The notes under the pieces: model-generated
Seen by the model: the letters and a program-made list of their open reading frames with translations, nothing else
Databases searched by the model: none
What the model was told of the DNA's origin: nothing
NCBI GenBank assembly: GCA_965116465.1
Contig: OZ220687.1
Span: 1,860,001-1,924,000 of the forward strand
DNA length: 64,000 nt
Source of the DNA: VXNF01 sp965116465
Lineage (GTDB): Bacteria; Actinomycetota; Acidimicrobiia; Acidimicrobiales; CATQHL01
Reading direction: 5' to 3'
Translations under genes and position numbers: made by a program
Shown: piece by piece, positions 33,366-50,981 of the stretch
Numbering within the stretch: the stretch's first letter is position 1
Layout of the letters: each line of letters begins with the position of its first letter

Positions 33366-33650
33366 ATGAACAGACAGTTTCGCCGCATGGCCCGCAAGCA
33401 GGGGGCCATCGACGAGGAGGGCGCGCCCGTCGCCGAGCGCCGGCAGGCCGCGCCGCGCCGCGAGCGGGCCTCCCCGGCGCAGTTCATGCGCGAGGTCCGA
33501 GCCGAGTTGCGCAAGGTGTCCTGGCCCACCCGCGCCGAGGTCGTCAACTACTCCATCGTCACCCTGGTCGTGGTGGTGATCCTCACCGCTGTGATCGGCG
33601 CCCTGGACTACGGCTTCGGCGAGGCGATCCTGAAACTCTTCGAGCGATGA
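33366..33650 (+). CDS. secE: Preprotein translocase subunit SecE
   Basis: 94 residues. SecE is the small essential subunit that clamps SecY in the membrane. The sequence has a charged N-terminus, the family motif FMREVRAELRKVSWPTRAEV and one transmembrane helix (SIVTLVVVVILTAVIGALDY). The ATG at 33366 avoids overlap with the tRNA-Trp CCA; the ATG at 33360 is in the same frame. Its stop overlaps the nusG ATG (ATGA). Confidence 0.93.
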   Translation: MNRQFRRMARKQGAIDEEGAPVAERRQAAPRRERASPAQFMREVRAELRKVSWPTRAEVVNYSIVTLVVVVILTAVIGALDYGFGEAILKLFER

Positions 33651-34444
33651 GCGGTTCCGTGAGCGAGCAGTCCCCCCCGGTCGAGACCGATCTGCCCGGC
33701 GACGCAGCGCCGCAGGTCGCGCCGGCACCCGCCGAGGCGGTGCTCCCCTCGGGCCCCCTGGCGGAGCCCGCCGAGGCGTCCGGCGCCGAGCAGCACTTCG
33801 ACGTCCTGAGCGAGGACGATCTGCATGCCGCCGGCGAGGCAGCCGCGGAGGCCGAGGCAACCGAGGACATCGTCGAGCCTCCCGACGCGGACCGCCCGTC
33901 ACGCCGTCCCGGCCGGTGGTACGTGGTTCACACCCAGTCGGGGTACGAGAAGAAGGCCAAGCAGGACCTCGAGGCGCGGGTCCGCAGCCTCGACGCCCAG
34001 GATCTCATCTACGAGGCCCAGATCCCCACCGAGGACGTCGTGGAGTTCAAGGGCGGCAAGAAGGTGGTCGTCCCGAAGAAGGTCTTCCCGGGTTACCTGC
34101 TGGTGCGCTGCCGGCTCACCGACAAGGCCTTCCAGGTCATCAAGGAGACCCCCTCGATCACCGGTTTCGTGGGACACGGACCGAAGCCCACCCCGCTGGG
34201 ACGGCGCGACGTGGAGACGTTCCTGGAGTCCAAGACGACCGGCGACGAAGCCGTCAAGCGGGGCCGCCCCCGCCTGCAGTTCGAGGCGGGCGAGACGGTG
34301 CGGGTGCGCGAGGGCCCGTTCGCGGAGCTCTCGGGGGAGATCATCGACATCAACGCCGAGCAGCTGAAGGTCAAGGTGCTGGTCAACATCTTCGGCCGCG
34401 AGACCCCTGTCGAGCTGGAATTCTCCCAGGTCGCCAAGAACTAG
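33647..34444 (+). CDS. nusG: Transcription termination/antitermination factor NusG
   Basis: 265 residues. A non-conserved acidic N-terminal extension of about 85 residues, common in actinobacteria, precedes the NGN domain starting at RWYVVHTQSGYEKKAKQDL. The KOW domain follows at ETVRVREGPFAELSGEI to VELEFSQV. NusG binds RNA polymerase and couples it to Rho or ribosomes. The ATG overlaps the secE stop by four bases. Confidence 0.95.
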   Translation: MSGSVSEQSPPVETDLPGDAAPQVAPAPAEAVLPSGPLAEPAEASGAEQHFDVLSEDDLHAAGEAAAEAEATEDIVEPPDADRPSRRPGRWYVVHTQSGYEKKAKQDLEARVRSLDAQDLIYEAQIPTEDVVEFKGGKKVVVPKKVFPGYLLVRCRLTDKAFQVIKETPSITGFVGHGPKPTPLGRRDVETFLESKTTGDEAVKRGRPRLQFEAGETVRVREGPFAELSGEIIDINAEQLKVKVLVNIFGRETPVELEFSQVAKN

Positions 34445-34475
34445 CCGCCGGCAAGCACGCAGAGGAGAGCCGACA

Positions 34476-34904
34476 ATGGCCAAGAAGGTCCTGGCAGTCG
34501 TCAAGGTCAACATCGAGGCGGGCAGGGCCAGCCCGGCGCCGCCGGTGGGCACCGCGCTCGGTCCCCACGGCATCGCCATCATGGACTTCTGCCGCCAGTA
34601 CAACGACCAGACCGCCGAGGCGGCCGGCCAGATCGTGCCCGCGGAGATCACCATCTACGAGGACCGCTCCTTCGGCTTCATCCTCAAGACCCCGCCGACG
34701 TCCTTCCTCGTCCGCGAGGCGGCGGGCGTGGAGAAGGGCGCCGGCGAGGTGGGCCGCGAGTTCGTCGGCTCGATCACCGACGAGCAGCTGACGTCCATTG
34801 CCCGGATCAAGCTGCCCGACCTGAACACAGACGACATCGACATGGCCAAGCGCCAGGTCGCGGGCACCGCCCGGAGCATGGGGGTCCGGGTGGTCCGCGG
34901 CTAG
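34476..34904 (+). CDS. rplK: Ribosomal protein L11
   Basis: 142 residues, the usual length. VKVNIEAGRASPAPPVG and the LGPHGIAIMDFC segment are diagnostic. L11 binds 23S rRNA in the GTPase-associated centre and is needed for RelA and factor function. AGAGGAGAG precedes the ATG. The rplA start is 112 bases downstream. Confidence 0.96.
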   Translation: MAKKVLAVVKVNIEAGRASPAPPVGTALGPHGIAIMDFCRQYNDQTAEAAGQIVPAEITIYEDRSFGFILKTPPTSFLVREAAGVEKGAGEVGREFVGSITDEQLTSIARIKLPDLNTDDIDMAKRQVAGTARSMGVRVVRG

Positions 34905-35016
34905 GGCCGCCACCCCGCGGGAGCGGCCGGGTGCCCGCCACTCGGGGCGCCTCGCAGCGGGCCGTCGCCCAAGCCGGCGCAGGAGCCGGGCAACACCTCA
35001 GGGCCAAAGGAGAAGG

Positions 35017-35703
35017 ATGAACCAACCAAAGCGCTACAGCGATGCCGCTCGCCGCTACGACCGGCAGCGTCTGCACGACGCCACCGAGGGCCTCGACGTG
35101 ATGAAGGGCCTGCCGTCGGCCGGATTCGATGAGACCGTGGACATGGCCGTCTGCCTGGGGGTCGACCCGCGCCGTGCCGAGCAGATGCTGCGCGGGACCG
35201 TCTCGCTGCCGTCGGGCACCGGCAAGCAGGTGCGCGTGGCCGTCTTCGCGGCCGGGGAGGCTGCCATCGCCGCCCGCGACGCGGGGGCCGACCACGTCGG
35301 CGACAACGACCTCGTCGAGGCGATCAGCGGGGGCATGATGGACTTCGACGTGGCCATCGCCACGCCGGACATGATGCCGCTCGTCGGTCGGCTGGGGCGC
35401 ACGCTCGGGCCCCGGGGGCTGATGCCCAACCCGAAGAGCGGCACCGTGACCACCGACGTGACCAAGGCCGTCGCCGACTTCAAGGGCGGGCGCGTGGGTT
35501 ATCGCACCGACCGCCAAGGCAACGTGCACGTCCCCATCGGGAAGGTGAGCTTCAGCACCGAGGCGCTGATGGAGAACCTGCGCACGGTGATGGAGGAGCT
35601 GCAGCGGGTGCGGCCCGCGGCCGCCAAGGGTCGCTACGTCCAGAAGGTGACGATCAGTTCCACGATGGGACCGCCGGTCAAGATCGACCCCGCAAGCATC
35701 TGA
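35017..35703 (+). CDS. rplA: Ribosomal protein L1
   Basis: 228 residues. L1 binds the stalk on 23S rRNA and can repress its own operon. The signature GRLGRTLGPRGLMPNPKSGTV is present. AAAGGAGAAGG precedes the ATG. The 112-base spacer before it contains no gene and may carry the L1 autoregulatory site, which I could not fold with confidence. Confidence 0.96.
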   Translation: MNQPKRYSDAARRYDRQRLHDATEGLDVMKGLPSAGFDETVDMAVCLGVDPRRAEQMLRGTVSLPSGTGKQVRVAVFAAGEAAIAARDAGADHVGDNDLVEAISGGMMDFDVAIATPDMMPLVGRLGRTLGPRGLMPNPKSGTVTTDVTKAVADFKGGRVGYRTDRQGNVHVPIGKVSFSTEALMENLRTVMEELQRVRPAAAKGRYVQKVTISSTMGPPVKIDPASI

Positions 35704-35955
35704 GCCCACCCCGCCACCCACGACACCCTGTGGAGGTGGGACGACCACCCGCTAACCTTCGAACCCCGACAACCGAAAGCTCGCTGAAGATCTCCGGTGC
35801 TCGTAGGAGCTGAAAGGGCAGGTTTGCCGCCGCCCGCCTGACGAGGTGACGCCCAACTCCCCCGGCGCCGCGTGGTCTTCTGCGGCGCCGTTGCCGTTTC
35901 CGGCCATCTCGGTGGCCGGTCCGCACCGAAACCCGAACCGATCCCGGAGACCGCC
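35704..35955 (+). promoter_or_regulatory. Probable L10 (rplJ) leader region
   Basis: 252 bases between rplA and rplJ. It includes a GACAACCGAAAGCTCGC stretch followed by a GGCAGG...CCTG-type stem near 35816-35850, resembling the kink-turn and stem arrangement of L10 leader RNAs that bind L10(L12) and repress the operon. A proper covariance search would be needed. The open frame extending upstream of rplJ through this region is probably not translated. Confidence 0.4.
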
Positions 35956-36558
35956 GTGTCCGAGCCATCGAGTGAACACACCCGACCGCCCCGCCCCGAG
36001 AAGGTGGCCGCCGTCGCGGAGATCCGCGAGCGGCTGGCCGGCGCCGAGGGTGCCGTGCTGACCGAGTACCGCGGCCTCGACACCTCCGCGATGGCCGCCC
36101 TGCGCCACTCGCTGGCGCCCCACGGCGGCAGCTACAAGGTGTACAAGAACACGCTGATCCGCCTGGCGGCCCGCGAGCTGGGGATCGATTGCGAGCACTT
36201 GCTGGTCGGCCCGACCGCCGTGGCGTTCGTGGAGCCGCTCTCCGACGGTCGCCCCGGGGACGCCGCGGCCGTGGCGAAGGCCCTCGTCGAGTTCCAGCGC
36301 AGAGACAAGCGGCTGGTCATCAAGGGCGGCCTGCTGGGCGCGAGCACCGTCGGCCCCGAGGCGGTGGAGCACCTTTCCAAGCTGCCCCCCGCCGAGCAGT
36401 TGCAGGCCCAACTGGCGGGAGCGCTGGCCGCTCCGTTGCAGAAGATGCGCGGACTCCTGGCGGCTCCGCTGGAGGAATTCGCCGGGCTGGCCGCGGCGCC
36501 GGCTACGACGTTCGCCGGCCTCGTCCGGGCTCTGATCGACAAGCGCTCGGAGAACTGA
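35956..36558 (+). CDS. rplJ: Ribosomal protein L10
   Basis: 200 residues from the GTG at 35956, which follows GGAGA by five bases. L10 anchors L7/L12 dimers on the ribosome stalk. Conserved parts are EIRERLAGAEGAVLTEYRGL, YKVYKNTLIRLA and VGPTAVAF; the C-terminal alanine-rich helices bind L12. The frame upstream of this start is leader. Confidence 0.94.
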   Translation: MSEPSSEHTRPPRPEKVAAVAEIRERLAGAEGAVLTEYRGLDTSAMAALRHSLAPHGGSYKVYKNTLIRLAARELGIDCEHLLVGPTAVAFVEPLSDGRPGDAAAVAKALVEFQRRDKRLVIKGGLLGASTVGPEAVEHLSKLPPAEQLQAQLAGALAAPLQKMRGLLAAPLEEFAGLAAAPATTFAGLVRALIDKRSEN

Positions 36559-36651
36559 CCGCTGCCTGACGGCTCGAAGCCCCCGCCACGCAGACCTGCG
36601 AGTGCAACCGAGATCCACCGAACCGAAATCAACAGCACAGGAGAGTCCGAC

Positions 36652-37041
36652 ATGTCCAAGGTCGATGAAGTCCTCGACACCATCAGCGCCATGACGGTGC
36701 TGGAATTGAGCGAACTCCTCAAGGAGTTCGAAGAGCGCTTCGGCGTCACCGCGGCCGCGCCCATGGCGGCGATGCCCGTGGCGGCACCGGCCGCCGGCGC
36801 CGCCGACGCAGCCCCCGAAGAGGAGGAGCAGACCGCCTTCGACGTCGTGCTCAGCGAGGTCGGCGAGAAGAAGATCCAGGTCATCAAGGAGGTGCGCGCG
36901 CTCACCAACCTCGGTCTGAAGGAGGCCAAGGAGTTGGTCGACACCGCCCCGCAGCCGGTTCTGCAGGGCGTGCCGCGCGAGGAGGCCGACGGGGCCAAGG
37001 AGGCCCTCGAGGCCGCCGGCGCCGTCATCCAGATCTCCTGA
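36652..37041 (+). CDS. rplL: Ribosomal protein L7/L12
   Basis: 129 residues. It has the N-terminal dimerisation helices (TISAMTVLELSELLKEFEE), an Ala/Pro/Gly hinge and the C-terminal factor-binding domain FDVVLSEVGEKKIQVIKEVR and TNLGLKEAKELVD. CAGGAGAG precedes the ATG. A hairpin and a promoter lie between it and rpoB. Confidence 0.96.
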   Translation: MSKVDEVLDTISAMTVLELSELLKEFEERFGVTAAAPMAAMPVAAPAAGAADAAPEEEEQTAFDVVLSEVGEKKIQVIKEVRALTNLGLKEAKELVDTAPQPVLQGVPREEADGAKEALEAAGAVIQIS

Positions 37042-37065
37042 CCCGCGCGCTGTACGCCGCGAGAA

Positions 37066-37093
37066 AACCCGGGGCGGATGGCGCCACCGGGTT
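37066..37093 (+). terminator. Hairpin between rplL and rpoB
   Basis: AACCCGG (37066-37072) pairs with CCGGGTT (37087-37093) around a 14-base loop that itself contains a short GGC/GCC pairing. Its place between rplL and rpoB fits the partial terminator or processing hairpin that adjusts ribosomal protein versus polymerase output in other bacteria. Confidence 0.45.
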
Positions 37094-37120
37094 GCCCGCG
37101 GCTCCGCCGGGCACTACAGT
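37092..37120 (+). promoter_or_regulatory. rpoB promoter
   Basis: TTGCCC (37092-37097) and TACAGT (37115-37120) are separated by exactly 17 bases, a good sigma-70/SigA-type match. Transcription would start near 37127 and give an untranslated leader of about 120 bases. The -35 begins inside the 3' arm of the hairpin. Confidence 0.6.
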
Positions 37121-37247
37121 AGACGCGCCGTGCCGCCGCTTCCCGCGTAGTCATCCCCGTTTTCGGCTGTCCGGAAACTCGGGTTCTCAACCTCGTGGCA
37201 CCGTCGCGCGTCCCCAAGTCGGTCATGTGCTTCCCCAGGAGTGAGAT

Positions 37248-44920
<7,673 letters not shown>

Positions 44921-44926
<6 letters not shown>

Positions 44927-44950
44927 CACCGGGTCGCCCACTCGTAACCT
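44921..44950 (+). promoter_or_regulatory. Candidate rpsL promoter
   Basis: TTGTGA (overlapping the rpoC stop) and TAACCT (44945-44950) are 18 bases apart, and TAACCT is five bases before the rpsL GTG. This would give an essentially leaderless rpsL transcript separate from rpoBC. Confidence 0.4.
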
Positions 44951-44955
44951 GAATC

Positions 44956-45324
44956 GTGCCCACCATCCAGCAACTCGTGCGCAAGGGACGCCGGACGAAG
45001 TCCCGCAAGGACAGCACGCCGGCTCTGAAGGGCGCTCCCCAGCGGCGGGGGGTGTGCACCCGCGTGTACACCACGACCCCCAAGAAGCCCAACTCCGCAC
45101 TCCGCAAGGTGGCCCGTGTGCGGCTCACGAGCGGCATCGAGGTGACGGCCTACATCCCCGGCGAGGGCCACAACCTCCAGGAGCACTCGATCGTGCTGGT
45201 CCGCGGCGGGCGCGTGAAGGACATCCCCGGCGTGCGCTACAAGGTCATCCGCGGGGCCCTGGACTCCAGCGGCGTGGACGAGCGTCGCCAGGCTCGCAGC
45301 CGCTACGGCGCCAAGAAGGATTGA
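44956..45324 (+). CDS. rpsL: Ribosomal protein S12
   Basis: 122 residues from a GTG. The sequence PTIQQLVRKGRRTKSRKD, TTTPKKPNSALRKVARVRL and IPGEGHNLQEHS is the canonical S12, including the lysines near the streptomycin site (TPKKPNS). S12 acts in decoding. The rpsG start follows four bases after the stop. Confidence 0.97.
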   Translation: MPTIQQLVRKGRRTKSRKDSTPALKGAPQRRGVCTRVYTTTPKKPNSALRKVARVRLTSGIEVTAYIPGEGHNLQEHSIVLVRGGRVKDIPGVRYKVIRGALDSSGVDERRQARSRYGAKKD

Positions 45325-45328
45325 CGAG

Positions 45329-45799
45329 ATGCCCCGTCGAGGTCCGCCCCAGCGCCGTGAGCTCCCGCCCGATCCGGTCTACGACTCGGTCCTGGTCACG
45401 CAATTCGTCAACAAGGTGCTGCAGCGCGGCAAGCGTTCGCTGGCCGAGCGCATCGTCTACGACGCCCTCGAGACCGTCGGCGAGCGCACCGGGGCTGAAC
45501 CCGCCACCGTCCTGAAGCGTGCCGTGGAGAACGTGAAGCCGCAGCTGGAGGTGCGCAGCCGGCGGGTCGGCGGCGCCACCTACCAGGTTCCCGTCGACGT
45601 GCGGCCGCGCCGGCAGACCACGCTGGCGATCCGCTGGATCGTCGGCTACGCCCGAGACCGCCGCGAGCGCACCATGGCGGCGCGCCTTGCAGGCGAGCTG
45701 CTCGACGCCTCCAACAACGCCGGGGCGTCCATCAAGCGCAAAGAGGACCTCCACAAGATGGCGGAGTCCAACAAGGCCTTCGCCCACTATCGCTGGTAG
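45329..45799 (+). CDS. rpsG: Ribosomal protein S7
   Basis: 156 residues. Canonical S7 with MPRRGPPQRRELPPDPVY, FVNKVLQRGKRSLAERIVYDAL and the C-terminal KRKEDLHKMAESNKAFAHYRW. It organises the 16S rRNA 3' major domain. A 151-base spacer before fusA contains no gene. Confidence 0.97.
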   Translation: MPRRGPPQRRELPPDPVYDSVLVTQFVNKVLQRGKRSLAERIVYDALETVGERTGAEPATVLKRAVENVKPQLEVRSRRVGGATYQVPVDVRPRRQTTLAIRWIVGYARDRRERTMAARLAGELLDASNNAGASIKRKEDLHKMAESNKAFAHYRW

Positions 45800-45950
45800 T
45801 GGGAGCGCGATTCGCCATGGTTGTCTGAACATGGTCCCGCCTGACCGTCACCGCGCCTGAACAGCTTCCGACCGGCTCGGTGACGTGCTCACCGCCGGTC
45901 TCCGGGGATCGATCCCGGCGACCCCGATCCCTGCCGCGGAGAACGCCCTC

Positions 45951-48032
45951 ATGTCTCCAAACTCCCTCGAACGAACCCGCAACATCGGCATCATGGCCCA
46001 CATCGACGCGGGCAAGACCACGACGACCGAGCGCTTCCTGTACTACGCCGGGGTGAACTACAAGCTCGGCGAGGTGCACGACGGCGCCGCCACCATGGAC
46101 TGGATGGCCCAGGAGCAGGAGCGGGGCATCACGATCACGGCTGCGGCGACCCACTGCATCTGGCGGGACAGCCGCATCAACATCATCGACACCCCGGGTC
46201 ACGTGGACTTCACCATGGAGGTGGAGCGGTCGCTGCGGGTCCTCGACGGCGCCGTGGCGGTCTTCGACGGCGTGGCTGGCGTGGAACCGCAGACCGAGAC
46301 GGTCTGGCGCCAGGCGGACCGCTACAACGTGCCCCGGATCTGCTTCGTCAACAAGCTCGACCGCACCGGCGCCGACTTCTTCTTCTGCGTGGACAGCATC
46401 GGCGAGCGGCTGAGCTGCGCGCCGCTGGTGCTGCAGGTGCCCATCGGCGCCGAGTCCGAGTTCTGCGGTCTCGTGGATCTGCTGGCGATGCGCGGGCTCG
46501 TGTGGAACACCGCCGACCTGGGCGCCACCTGGGAGGAGATCGAGATCCCCCCGGCGCTGGTGGAGTTGGCCGAGGCGAAGCGCGCCGAGATCATCGACGC
46601 GGTCAGCGCCGTCGACGACGCCGTGCTGGAGAAGTACGTCGCCGAGGAGCCGATCACCGCCGAGGACCTGCGACCGGCCATCCGCCGCGGCACCCTGTCG
46701 GGGACCTTCGTGCCGGTGCTCTGCGGCTCGGCGTTCAAGAACAAGGGCGTGCAGCCGCTGCTCGATGCGGTCGTGGACTACCTCCCGTCCCCGCTGGACC
46801 TGCCGCCGGTGACCGGCACCGAACCCCGTACCGACAAGATCATCGAGCGGGGCACCGACCCCGACGAGCCGTTCGCCGCGCTCGCCTTCAAGATCATGTC
46901 CGACCCCCACGTGGGCCGCCTGACCTACTTCCGCGTCTACAGCGGGTCGCTGCCCAAGGGCGGACAGGTCCTGAACACCCGCACGGGGCGCACCGAGCGC
47001 GTCTCCCGGCTGCTGGAGATGCACGCCAACGACCGCCTGGACCGCGACGTCGTGAGCGCCGGCGGCATCGTGGCGGGGGTCGGCTTCAAGAACACCCGCA
47101 CCGGCGACACGCTCTGCGACAAGAGGCACCCCATCCTTCTGGAGCAGTTGGACTTCCCCGAATCGGTGATCGATGTCGCAGTGGAGCCGAGGTCCAAGGC
47201 CGATCAGGACCGGCTCTCCAAGGCCCTGCAGGCGCTCGCCGAGGAGGATCCCACGTTCCGGGTGCGAACCGATTCCGACACCGGTCAGACCATCATCGCC
47301 GGCATGGGCGAGTTGCACCTCGAGGTGATCGTCGACCGGATGCTGCGCGAGTTCAAGGTCGACGCCTCGGTGGGCCGGCCCCAGGTGGCCTACCGGGAGA
47401 CGCTCACCGCCCCGGTGCTCGAGCACACCTACATGCACCGCAAGCAGACCGGCGGCCTCGGGCAGTTCGCCGTCATCTGTGCCTCCATCGAGCCGCTGGG
47501 ACCCGGCGAGGAGTTCGAGTTCGTCGACGAGGTCAGGGGCGGGGCGATCCCCCGGGAGTACATCCCGGCGGTGGAGGAGGGCGTGCGCGAGGCACTCACC
47601 ACCGGCGTCCTGGCCGGATTCGCGACCGTCGGGGTCCGCGTCATCCTGAACGACGGCCGCCAGCACGACGTGGACTCCTCGGAGATGGCCTTCAAGATCG
47701 CGGCCGTACAGTGGTTCCGGGAGGCCGCGCTCAAGGCCTCTCCCGTCCTGCTCGAACCGGTCATGGGCACCGAGGTCGTGGTTCCCGAGCGGTACCTGGG
47801 CGACGTCGTGGGTGACATCAACAGCCGTCGCGGGCGGGTGCTGGCCGCCGAGCAGCGCGGTGCGAATCAGGTTGTGAACGCTGCGGTGCCGCTTGCGGAG
47901 ATGTTCGGATACGCTACCGACCTGCGTTCGCGCACTCAGGGGCGAGCTACCTACACCATGCAGTTCGACTCCTACCAGCAGGTGCCGGTGTCCGTGCAGG
48001 AGACGATCGTCTCCCGCGTGCGGGGCATCTGA
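45951..48032 (+). CDS. fusA: Elongation factor G
   Basis: 693 residues. It has the GTPase motifs MAHIDAGKTTTTERFLYYAG, DTPGHVDF and NKLDRTGADF, the switch segment QEQERGITITAAATH, and domain IV with GMGELHLEVIVDRMLREFKV. EF-G drives ribosome translocation. The ATG at 45951 follows GCGGAG; the frame upstream is leader. Confidence 0.97.
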   Translation: MSPNSLERTRNIGIMAHIDAGKTTTTERFLYYAGVNYKLGEVHDGAATMDWMAQEQERGITITAAATHCIWRDSRINIIDTPGHVDFTMEVERSLRVLDGAVAVFDGVAGVEPQTETVWRQADRYNVPRICFVNKLDRTGADFFFCVDSIGERLSCAPLVLQVPIGAESEFCGLVDLLAMRGLVWNTADLGATWEEIEIPPALVELAEAKRAEIIDAVSAVDDAVLEKYVAEEPITAEDLRPAIRRGTLSGTFVPVLCGSAFKNKGVQPLLDAVVDYLPSPLDLPPVTGTEPRTDKIIERGTDPDEPFAALAFKIMSDPHVGRLTYFRVYSGSLPKGGQVLNTRTGRTERVSRLLEMHANDRLDRDVVSAGGIVAGVGFKNTRTGDTLCDKRHPILLEQLDFPESVIDVAVEPRSKADQDRLSKALQALAEEDPTFRVRTDSDTGQTIIAGMGELHLEVIVDRMLREFKVDASVGRPQVAYRETLTAPVLEHTYMHRKQTGGLGQFAVICASIEPLGPGEEFEFVDEVRGGAIPREYIPAVEEGVREALTTGVLAGFATVGVRVILNDGRQHDVDSSEMAFKIAAVQWFREAALKASPVLLEPVMGTEVVVPERYLGDVVGDINSRRGRVLAAEQRGANQVVNAAVPLAEMFGYATDLRSRTQGRATYTMQFDSYQQVPVSVQETIVSRVRGI

Positions 48033-48156
48033 CCAACCGAGGATCCTGCCGCCGCCGCGGACGCACCACCGGGGCGTGCCGCGCAGCCGGATCAGCCGAA
48101 CCCGACAGACCGAACCCAATAGCACCGCAACCGAAACGGAGCATCAGGAGCGAGAA

Positions 48157-49347
<1,191 letters not shown>

Positions 49348-49353
49348 CCCGCC

Positions 49354-49668
49354 GTGGCCACGGGGCAGAAGATCCGCATCCGCCTCAAGGCGTACGACCA
49401 TGAGGTCGTGGATCAGTCGGCGCGCAAGATCGTCCAGACGGTGAAGCGAACGCAGGCCGACGTGCGCGGGCCGGTGCCGTTGCCCACCGAGCGGCACCGG
49501 GTCACCGTGATCCGCTCACCCCACAAGGACAAGGACAGCCGCGAGCACTTCGAGATGCGCATCCACAAGCGGCTGCTGGACATCGTGAACTCCTCGGCCA
49601 AGACGGTGGACTCGCTGCAGCGCATCGACCTGCCCGCCGGGGTCGACATCGAGATCAAGATCCTCTGA
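49354..49668 (+). CDS. rpsJ: Ribosomal protein S10
   Basis: 104 residues from a GTG. QKIRIRLKAYDHEVVDQSA, GPVPLPTERHRVTVIRSPHKDKDSREHFE (in two conserved blocks) and the C-terminal LPAGVDIEIKIL are canonical S10/NusE. In most bacteria rplC follows, but here the next gene is the convergent MFS transporter, so the operon has been split after rpsJ. Confidence 0.96.
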   Translation: MATGQKIRIRLKAYDHEVVDQSARKIVQTVKRTQADVRGPVPLPTERHRVTVIRSPHKDKDSREHFEMRIHKRLLDIVNSSAKTVDSLQRIDLPAGVDIEIKIL

Positions 49669-49690
49669 GGCCCGGCGCCCACCTCGTCAT

Positions 49691-49706
49691 TCCGGCTTAG
49701 GCCGGA
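49691..49706. terminator. Short hairpin after rpsJ
   Basis: TCCGGC and GCCGGA form a six-pair stem around TTAG, 23 bases after the rpsJ stop and before the convergent MFS gene end. It is the only obvious terminator candidate for the rpsL-rpsJ transcript. Confidence 0.4.
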
Positions 49707-49763
49707 TGTGTGGGTGTCCGGGCGAGGCCACCGGTGGCGCTCCGGCGGCGGGGGAATGGCCGC

Positions 49764-50981
49764 CTACGGCGCCCCCGGCATCCCCGCCCTCGGCCGGCGG
49801 CGGGTTGTTGTCCCGCTGGCTCCGGGACGCTGGAGGACGGTGCGGGCGACGAGCAGCGCCACCCCGCAGGCCGCCGCGCCGAACCAGAAGGCGGCCGGGA
49901 TGCCCCCGAACCACTGGGCGACCCCGCCGGCGAGGAAGCCGCCGGCGCCGAAGGCCAGGTCGAACGACATGCTGAACGTACCGACGGCCTGGCCCCGCTC
50001 GGCGGGCGGGGTGTTCTCGACGACGTGGGTGAGCAGCGCCGGGAAGATGAACGCGTGCCCGCAGGCCATGACGATGGTCCCGAGATAGGCGCCGGTGGGT
50101 GTCTGCCAGGTTGCCAGCACGGCGAGTCCCGCCGCCGAGGCGCTGAGGGCGATGCTGGTGGTGGTCCGGGCGCCCATCCGGTCGTGCAGGCGCGCCGTGA
50201 GCACGCGCAGTGTGAAGGCTCCCGCGGCCCACAGTATGAACATGTCGCCGGCGCGGGCGATACCCACCTCGGTGGCCCAGAGGGCCGCGAACGTCATGAA
50301 TGAGGCGAACCCCATCAGCCCGATGACCAGCACGAGGCCTGGAGCACGCGCCGCCGGGTGCAGGAGCGGCTTCGGCCAGAACCGAACCCCGGGGGGTGTG
50401 GCCTGGCGATTCGGTGGTACGCGCAGCGACAGAACGCCGGCGACGGCACAGAGGCCCGTGGCGACGAGCCACACCACGTCGAAGGAGAGCCGCTTGATGA
50501 GCCACTCGGCAAGTACCGGACCGAGGGCGACGGCGACGTACGCCACAGCGGAGAAGTAGGACGTCGCCTCGCCCCGCCGCTCGTCCGGTGCAAGATCCTG
50601 CATGGCCGCCGTCGCCCCGACGAAGAACGCGGCGTCGGCGACGCCGGTGAGCAGGCGGAACCCCAGGACGGCGGCGACGCTGTGAGCCGTCAGGAGGCCC
50701 AGGATGCTCACCGCGGCGACGGCGCAGCCGAGGATGAGAATCCAGCGGCGGCCCTTGCGGTCCGTGAGGGTTCCAGCCGGCAGGCGCAGCACGGCTGCGG
50801 CAAGACCGGCCATGCCGATGGCGGCGCCCACGCCGGAATCCGTCCCTCCCAGGGCCGTGCGGACGTACCGCGGGATGGCCTCGAGCATCATGCCCGTGCC
50901 GAGGAAGTACCAGAGGCATGCAATCAGCAGGGCGGTGAACGTCGGGGTGATCAGCCGCTCGCTCGCGGGCCGCTCGGTCAC
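49764..50981 (-). CDS. MFS transporter, last gene of the lut operon
   Basis: 405 residues with about twelve hydrophobic helices. The motif A-like LPAGTLTDRKGRRWI after helix 2 and its half-repeat LTARLHDRMGART after helix 8 identify the major facilitator superfamily. The GTG start (50979-50981) overlaps the lutC stop by four bases, so it is translated with the lactate genes. A lactate or short carboxylate permease role is likely by context (LutP of Bacillus is from another family). The C-terminal 20 residues are Arg/Pro-rich. Confidence 0.85.
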   Translation of the reverse strand: MTERPASERLITPTFTALLIACLWYFLGTGMMLEAIPRYVRTALGGTDSGVGAAIGMAGLAAAVLRLPAGTLTDRKGRRWILILGCAVAAVSILGLLTAHSVAAVLGFRLLTGVADAAFFVGATAAMQDLAPDERRGEATSYFSAVAYVAVALGPVLAEWLIKRLSFDVVWLVATGLCAVAGVLSLRVPPNRQATPPGVRFWPKPLLHPAARAPGLVLVIGLMGFASFMTFAALWATEVGIARAGDMFILWAAGAFTLRVLTARLHDRMGARTTTSIALSASAAGLAVLATWQTPTGAYLGTIVMACGHAFIFPALLTHVVENTPPAERGQAVGTFSMSFDLAFGAGGFLAGGVAQWFGGIPAAFWFGAAACGVALLVARTVLQRPGASGTTTRRRPRAGMPGAP

